Assembly: GCA_028583685.1 (NCBI GenBank)
Contig: JAMXIF010001210.1
Span: 5,502,194 to 5,566,193 of the forward strand
DNA from: Petaurus breviceps papuanus
Taxonomy: Eukaryota; Chordata; Mammalia; Diprotodontia; Petauridae
Length of the DNA: 64,000 nt
Direction of reading: 5' to 3'
The notes below the pieces were generated by a model. It saw only the letters and a program-made list of their open reading frames with translations. It did not search any database and was not told the DNA's origin. Positions 57,720 to 64,000 of this stretch are shown piece after piece (position 1 is the stretch's first letter; every line of letters begins with the position of its first letter). The translations under genes were made by a program, and so were the position numbers.

Positions 57720-58012
57720 AGGAAAAAAGAGTTTTCTGATCACCAAATGAGTGTTGCCTTACTCAAAGTGTGAACTCAGAAAGACCTTAGCTTAAAAAGG
57801 CCAACGTCTCCCACTGCATCCTGGGTCATCTCCAGTTGTCTTGATCTATATCTGGACATTGGACCCAGATGGCTCTGGAGGAGAAAGTGAGGCTGGTGAC
57901 TTTGCACAGGCCTCCCTCATTTAAATCCAATTCAATTGCAACCCATATCATCATCTTCCTGATGTCACAGTCCTCTTCCAAGAATGAAGGACAAACCACA
58001 CAACTCACAGAA
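57720..58012 (+). mobile_element. Marsupial RTE-related repeat tail
   Basis: 'ccactgcatcctgggtcatc', 'ggacccagatggctctggag', 'gagaaagtgaggctggtgac' and 'caagaatgaaggacaaacca' are a very common marsupial repeat that I associate with the RTE 3' end or its SINE partner. Confidence 0.75.
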
Positions 58013-58014
58013 TA

Positions 58015-59500
58015 GTTGGATCATCATGTGGGGATAGGGGACAGAGGAAGGAAACTGATATGGCTTGAGAAAGACAAACCATTGCACCAGGATCTTTATT
58101 TCAATGCTATATATAAATAGTTAACAAGAAATCTAACAAAGTTTTCAAAAAGATTTAATAGCAGAGAAACATTATGGAACTTCAGATTATTAAAATAATA
58201 GGTTACTGTTTTCCTTATTGTACTACATTTATTAAACTAAATATACCTTTTTGTGCAATAACTTTAGCTTTATCGTTCTTTGTTCATGCATTTCTTAATC
58301 TACTAAAATAGGTCATCCAGAATGTTTCTCACCACCATTAATATGAATTACAGGAAGGTTTACAAGACTTTATTACCAGCACTATGCTAATCAGGCCTCC
58401 TCCCTATAACAATTGCATAAACACTGAAGTAGTGAACACTCTCAAAGTATAACATATATATATATATATTTTTTTTTTAAACTGTGTTCTAAAATCACAT
58501 CACAAAAAAACTAAAAAATCAAGACTTCATTTTATACTCACAATATTATATTACATGAATTCTTCCATCAACTATAATTTTGTATTAAGGGTTGATTGTT
58601 GAGAAATTGAAGGTATTATCACCATGGAAATTCTGCAACATCCCACAGTTTACTAAATAGCACAAAGCTTTGGCTCTCCACTTTGGTGGGCAGATAGGAG
58701 CATACTATTTCAAAGGAAAATGAAGCAAATAGGATCACTTCTTGACGCCTACCCACCATGTAATTTTATCTCCAATATGTGATATGTTCAATTCAGGTAC
58801 AGAGTTTTATAGGCAGTATTCATGAACAAATACAGCAAGCTAGCTGACTTAAGACATTAAATGCCAGTTTGTTTTATACTTTTATAAATATAGCCTGTCA
58901 CATATTTGTATTTTATGATTTCTCATTTTATTCCTTCATAGATTCATACATGGCATTCCCAATTACTCATGCTAGAATTTAAAAAGTGTCAGCATATCAA
59001 TAAAAAGTACATGCTGTCATTTATGATTATAATTTTTGTCATCCATTATTTTTCTTAAATGAAATCTATCTATACATAAGGAAAATGATTCTATATTATG
59101 AATTTTTCCATTAAAATGAATGTAAATATTTGTAATATATTTATTTCTCAAAACTGAAAGTTTAAATTCTCTGAAAATAGCTTCTGTTTTCATAAAATTA
59201 TCACAAATATCAATGGGAACTGAATTTGAGTATAGACTATGGGACCTCATTAAGTAATACAGTCTCATTGTTTAGTCTACTGATACCATGACCATGGTCA
59301 TCTGTGGAACTGCTAAAAGATCATGTTTTGTGAGTGAAAAACAACTTCCTCACAGTTGTTCTGTTACTTGGGTAATAACAGCAACTGTTTTCTGCAGTGT
59401 ATCAACTTTTGGAGACACCCTTTTCATCACTTGATGAGTATGATCTTCCATTTAAACAAAACATGGAAGCCACCCCAATCTGCCTTTTTCAAATCAATTA
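58015..59500. other. Unique AT-rich intronic sequence
   Basis: A TA run followed by T9 at 58452-58480. No repeat or gene recognised. Confidence 0.4.
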
Positions 59501-59505
59501 TCTAA

Positions 59506-59702
59506 TCTGGTGGTATCAAACTCAATAGAAGCAGTACCACTAAACCATACATAAGGATATCTACAGTTCCATATTAGAAAACCACATATTAACATTATCT
59601 ATGTTTTATTTTATTTTTGTTTATTTTTTAAAATATTCCTCAATTTACAATTTATTCTTGTTTAGCAGCAGTGGGTATGTGGGTCCAGTATTTGGCACCT
59701 CT
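59506..59702 (+). mobile_element. hAT-type non-autonomous element ('gtgtcaaactc' family)
   Basis: 'ctggtggtatcaaactcaat' on the left and 'gtatttggcacctctg' on the right are inverted ends; the core 'accatacataaggatatcta' is shared with the family at 49083. Confidence 0.8.
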
Positions 59703-59704
59703 GT

Positions 59705-60085
59705 TCTACTTATCACTGGCATATCCAAGTTTACTACTGTAATTTTAGCATAAAATTAGTTTTAAAGTTGTCCTTCTTTTCAGCTTGTGTGTGTGGTCAA
59801 CCTTCTTTGGTTGGACACATAATTGTTTTGTCATTCAGGTGCTATTCATTTTCATCAGATGATGAAAATAGCATGCACAGAAGAAAGATGATCAAGATGA
59901 CTTCTCTGCCTATTGGGAATCTATACTCTCAGATCTAGTTATGCTAGGCATTTCCATGTCTTCTGAGTATAGGACCATCTATCCATAACAACTGCATGAA
60001 TACACATACATATGTATCTAAAACTTAATTATCGTCAGCAAATCTTGCTTTCAAGTTTATTGATAATTAGCACTTAATATTCTGC
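59705..60085. other. Unique intronic sequence
   Basis: Nothing recognised. Confidence 0.3.
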
Positions 60086-60089
60086 TTAA

Positions 60090-60495
60090 TCACTTTTTCC
60101 TGCCCTTTTCCTTGCCCATTCTATTCCCTGACTTCCCCTCTTTCTTGTCCCTACCTCCTCCAACAAAACATACATATACTTGTTAAAATCCTGCCCTTAT
60201 TTTAAGGTATACATCAAATCTTTATGAGGATTTTCATGATCTGTTCACTCCATACACATAATGTCTCCTTCCTATGAATTCTTATTTCTGGTGCCCTTAA
60301 GGCATTTAATATATTTTGTCTTTTATTACATTAATTGTGTGTTTATATAATTTATACTACTAAACTGGAACCTTCTTGAGGGCACAAGCTGTGTATTATT
60401 AAATTTCTCATCCTCTTTCAAGTATCTAGCACATTCTCTTGCACATAGTAGGTATTCAACAAATATTTGGTGAATAAAGAAATGAATTATTTGCT
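60090..60495 (+). mobile_element. L2-type LINE 3' end
   Basis: 'ggaaccttcttgagggcaca' and 'cttgcacatagtaggtattc'. The upstream part is more weakly L2-like. Confidence 0.6.
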
Positions 60496-60499
60496 TGAT

Positions 60500-60880
60500 C
60501 AATGTCATCTATTGCTAGCACTACTCTGTTAAATTACTTGATTGTTGATATTTTCCATTCTATTGACTTTTAATTTGCACAGAACTTTGAAACCCACATC
60601 TTTTGCCACCATCCATGCCACACTGAAGATTCATCACATTGAAAGTCTTAAAAAAGAGAAAAAAGGTGTGGGTATTTTAATTAATTGTTTTAGGAGAAAA
60701 GGTTATTATCACAACAGAGAAGTTGTAGAGATACTAATTATGTGGTGAAATTGTAACAATTCCCATTCCTTCCAAAACATGTTTTCATGAGATATTTTCC
60801 ATTATTTTATTTCTGATTCAACAAACCTTAAGCACTGACTACTCAATTCAATTTAGCACTTATTTAATATCTGCTCTATA
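60500..60880. other. AT-rich unique sequence
   Basis: Nothing recognised. Confidence 0.3.
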
Positions 60881-60885
60881 CAAGT

Positions 60886-61045
60886 AAAGAGGCAGTGTGG
60901 AATAGTGGATAGAGAGCTGGTCTTGAAGCCAGGGAGACTAGGGCTATAGTCCTGACTCTGAAATAGATTGCTGATATAACCACTGGCAAGTCACTTAGCA
61001 CCTCAGCGCTCTAAGCAATTCTCCAAGAGGATAAATGACACGTAA
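60886..61045 (+). mobile_element. MIR/THER-type SINE
   Basis: 'ggcagtgtggaatagtggat', 'agagctggtcttgaagccag' and 'caagtcacttagcacctcag', with the 'gcgctctaagcaattctc' core of the 17765 family. Confidence 0.85.
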
Positions 61046-61049
61046 TTAG

Positions 61050-61560
61050 AACAGTGAACAATGAGAGCCTAGTCCTGGAACCATGGTTAGACATTCTCTG
61101 ACTGTTGCCAATCCAACATGTAGGAGTACAGAGGATGGTTTTGGACAGAATTCCTCAGGATTTTCACCTAACGATAAATAAGACAAGATACTATACGGTG
61201 ATTAGGCAATAGGATATTGAGCTCACAATAGGAGGGGACAAGACAGATCTGATGATTGACTAAAGGAATAATGGCACAGTATTAGTTATACCTTTCCCCA
61301 TCTTGGTCCAGTATTCGTGTTAAAATCTAAGTAAGGGCTGGAGTTCTAAATGTGCTTAAGTCTGTCCAGCTGACAGAATATATAGGGAGTGGGGGTAGAT
61401 CGCCAGCTAAGTCATTAAAACCATCCTAGATGAATATATAATTGATGAATATATAATATATAATTATATATAACATATAGAATATAGGATAATAATATAG
61501 AATATGTAACAATATAAAATTGTTTGGTTCTTTCCTTAAATGCTGACACAAAGTGGAAGG
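61050..61560. other. Unclassified; AT-rich from 61430
   Basis: No repeat recognised; low-complexity TA-rich text at 61428-61515. Confidence 0.35.
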
Positions 61561-61569
61561 AATGATAAA

Positions 61570-64000
61570 GAGAAACTTTTTATACTATTATTTTAATAGT
61601 ATTTTTCCCAGTTACATGTCAAGACAATTTTTAGCATTCATTTTTACAAGATTTTGAATTCCAAATTTTTCTCCTTCTCTCCCTCCCCTCTTCCAAAAAT
61701 GGTAGGCAATTTGATATGTTGTTCATGTGCTGTCATGTAAAACATACTTCCATATCAGCCATAACTGTGAAAGAAGAAACAGAACAAAAGGAAAAAAAAA
61801 CACGAAAAAGAATAAATTGAGTGAAAAAAATATGCTTCAATCTGCATTCAGAGTCCATCCATTCATTTTATTTGGATGTGGAAAGAGTTTTCCTTCTTGA
61901 GTCCTTTGTAATTGTGTTCATTGTGATCAATGTGATCATTGTATTGCTGAGAAGAGCTGAGTAATTCATAATTGATTATCACACAATGTTGTTGATACTG
62001 TGTCCAATGTTTTTTCTGGTTCTGTTTACTTCACTTTTGCATCAATTTGTACAACTCTTTCCAGGGTTTTCTGAAATCCACCTGCTCATTATTTTTTTAC
62101 AGCACAATAACATTCCATTACATTCATATACCACAACTCATTCAGTCATTCCCCAATTGATGGACATCCTCTCAGTGTCCAATATTTTACCACCACAAAA
62201 AGGACTGTTATAAATATTTTTGTACAAGTATGTCCTTTTCCTTTTTTATGATATCTTTGGGATACAGAACTAGTGGTGGTGTGTAGCTAGATTAAAGGGT
62301 AATCACAATTTTATAGCCCTTTGTGCATAGTTCCAAATTACTCTCTAGAATGGTTGTATCAGTTCACAACTCCACTAACAATGCCTTATTGCTTCAATTT
62401 TCCCACATCTTCTCCAATATTTATCATTTTCCTTTTTTGTTGTTGTTACACTAGTCAACCAGAAAGGTATGAAATGATACCTCAATTGTTTTAACTTTCA
62501 TTACTCTAATCAATAGCTATTTAGAACTTTTTAAATCTAAGCATAGACAGCTTAAATTTCTTCAGCTGAAAACTGATTGTTCAAATACTTTGACCAATTG
62601 TCAACTGGTTTGACTTGTATTCTTATAAATTTGACTCAGTTCTCTACATATTTTAGATGTGAGGTCTTTATCCAAAATACTGTCAGTAAAAGTTATTTCT
62701 GAGCTTTCAGCTTTCCTTATATTCTTGGTTGCTTTGGCTTTGTGCAAAACCGTTATAAATTAATGTAATAAAATCATCCATTTTGGATTTCATAATGATC
62801 TCTATCTTTTGTTTGGTCATAAATTCTTCTCTTCTCCATAGATCTAACAGGTAAACTATTCCTTGCTCTCTTAAATTGGTTATGGTATCATTCTTTAGGT
62901 CTAAATCATATAACCAGTTTGATTTTATCTTGGAATACAATGTGAGAAGTTGGCCTTTCCCTAGTTAATGCCATACTATTTTCTAGTTTTCCTAGCAGTT
63001 TTTGTCAGATAGTGAGTTTTTGTCCCAGAAGTTGGAGTCTTTGAGTTTATCAAATGGTAGTTTACTCTAGTCATTAACTACTATGTCTTTTGTACCTAAG
63101 TTATTCCATTGATCCTTCATTCTATTTCTTAGCCAGTACCAAATGGCTTTGATGATTGCTGCTTTATGATACAGTTTTAGATCTGGTACAGCTAGGCCAC
63201 ATTCCCTTACATTTTTCTGTCATGAAATACCTTGATATTTCTAACCATTTCTTTTTCCAGATGAACCTTATTACTATTTTTCTAGCTCTATTAAATAATC
63301 TTTCAGTAGTTTGATTGGTATGGCAATAAATAAGTAAATTAATTTTGGTAGAAATGTCATTTTTATTATATTAGTTCAGACTACCCATGAACAACTGGTA
63401 TTTTTCCAATCATTTAGATCTGGCTTTGTTTGAAAAATATTTTGCAATTGTGTTCATACAGATCCTGGATTTGTATTGGCAGGCAGACTCCCAAATATTT
63501 TATACTGTCTACACTTATGTTAAATGGAATTTCTCTTTCTATTTTGCTGCTGTGCTTTCTTAGTAATATATAGAAATGTCAATGATTTCTGTAGGTTTAT
63601 TAGTGATACAATTTTAAGAATTACAAGTATCATCTTCCCATGTAGGGATGTAAACAGTTTAGCTCTAATGAATCCCTCATGTTTTCCTTTCCCTTTTTTT
63701 ACTTGTTTATGCTTCTCTTGAGTCTTGATAGCAGAGATCACATTTTTTATTTACTTCTGGTCTTCTCCTTATGAAGTTTTGAAATCCTTCTGTTTCATTA
63801 AATAACCTTTTTTCCCTTGATGTATTATGCTCAAATTCACTGGGTAAGTGATTCTTGGTTGTAGTCCTAGCTCCTTTGCCTTTCAGAATATCATGTTTCA
63901 TGGTCTCCAATCTTTTAATATTATAGCTGCTAAGTTTTGTAGAATCCTGATTGTGACTCCATAATATTTAAATTGTTTCTTTCTGATCATTTGTAGTATT
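61570..64000 (-). mobile_element. LINE-1, 3' UTR and ORF2, runs off the window
   Basis: Reverse L1: the 3' end 'ttcccagttacatgtcaaga' at about 61607, then 'ttccccaattgatggacatc', 'ctagtcaaccagaaaggtat', 'ttgactcagttctctacata', 'ttattccattgatccttcat' and 'cttagccagtaccaaatggc'. This is ORF2 read backwards. A short open piece (62707-62940) still shows L1 ORF2 C-terminal text such as NWLYDLDLKNDTI. Not intact. The 5' end lies outside. Confidence 0.9.

Larger units (their letters stand above)
44603..64000 (-). other. SPAG16: SPAG16 intron upstream of the WD40 exon (partial)
   Basis: In transcript orientation this ends with a T-rich tract and 'ccattgcag' at 44603-44610. No preceding WD40 exon was seen up to the window edge. 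The content is mostly L2, SINE, hAT and L1 copies. Confidence 0.7.

Overview
The window looks like marsupial nuclear DNA. It is AT-rich, has no bacterial-style operons, and is packed with the repeat families typical of Metatheria: a tRNA-derived SINE (cores such as 'cacctagctgcccc' and 'caagtcacttaacccc'), MIR/THER/MAR1-type SINEs, L2 and CR1/L3 fossils, marsupial L1, hAT non-autonomous elements and a few solo LTRs. I cannot tell which marsupial it is.

The only host coding exon I can defend is on the minus strand at 44476-44602. It is 127 bp with good splice sites and encodes one WD40 blade of SPAG16 (PF20), an axonemal central-apparatus protein. I recognise it from the near-identical vertebrate protein sequence. 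SPAG16 is known to have very long introns. The rest of the window therefore reads as two intron portions: the downstream intron at 1-44475 and the upstream intron at 44603-64000, both transcribed right to left.

Layout. 0-10 kb: unique intron sequence with MIR-type SINEs, a small hAT element, an unclassified repeat and a minus-strand L1. 10-18 kb: CR1/L3, L2, nested SINEs and a second copy of the unclassified repeat. 18-24.5 kb: an old plus-strand L1 broken up by SINEs, solo LTRs and another medium-reiterated repeat ('family Q'), then a minus-strand L1. 24.5-34 kb: a second solo LTR, MAR1/MIR SINEs and unique stretches. 35-43 kb: L2 copies, one split by a hAT transposon that still carries recognisable BED-finger transposase sequence, then an L1 nested in family Q and itself holding a hAT element. 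43-46 kb: the SPAG16 exon and a head-to-tail SINE dimer. 46-64 kb: L2 with nested hAT and SINE copies, hAT elements, CR1, an LTR-like segment, an RTE-related tail, and a minus-strand L1 running off the window end.

No new multi-gene system, CRISPR array, operon or intact foreign gene is visible. The most useful observations are the SPAG16 exon, the coding hAT remnant, the layered insertions that give relative ages, and a two-copy unclassified repeat. Open reading frames of 60-158 codons elsewhere are chance or repeat-derived. Family names come from memory of consensus sequences, not from a search.
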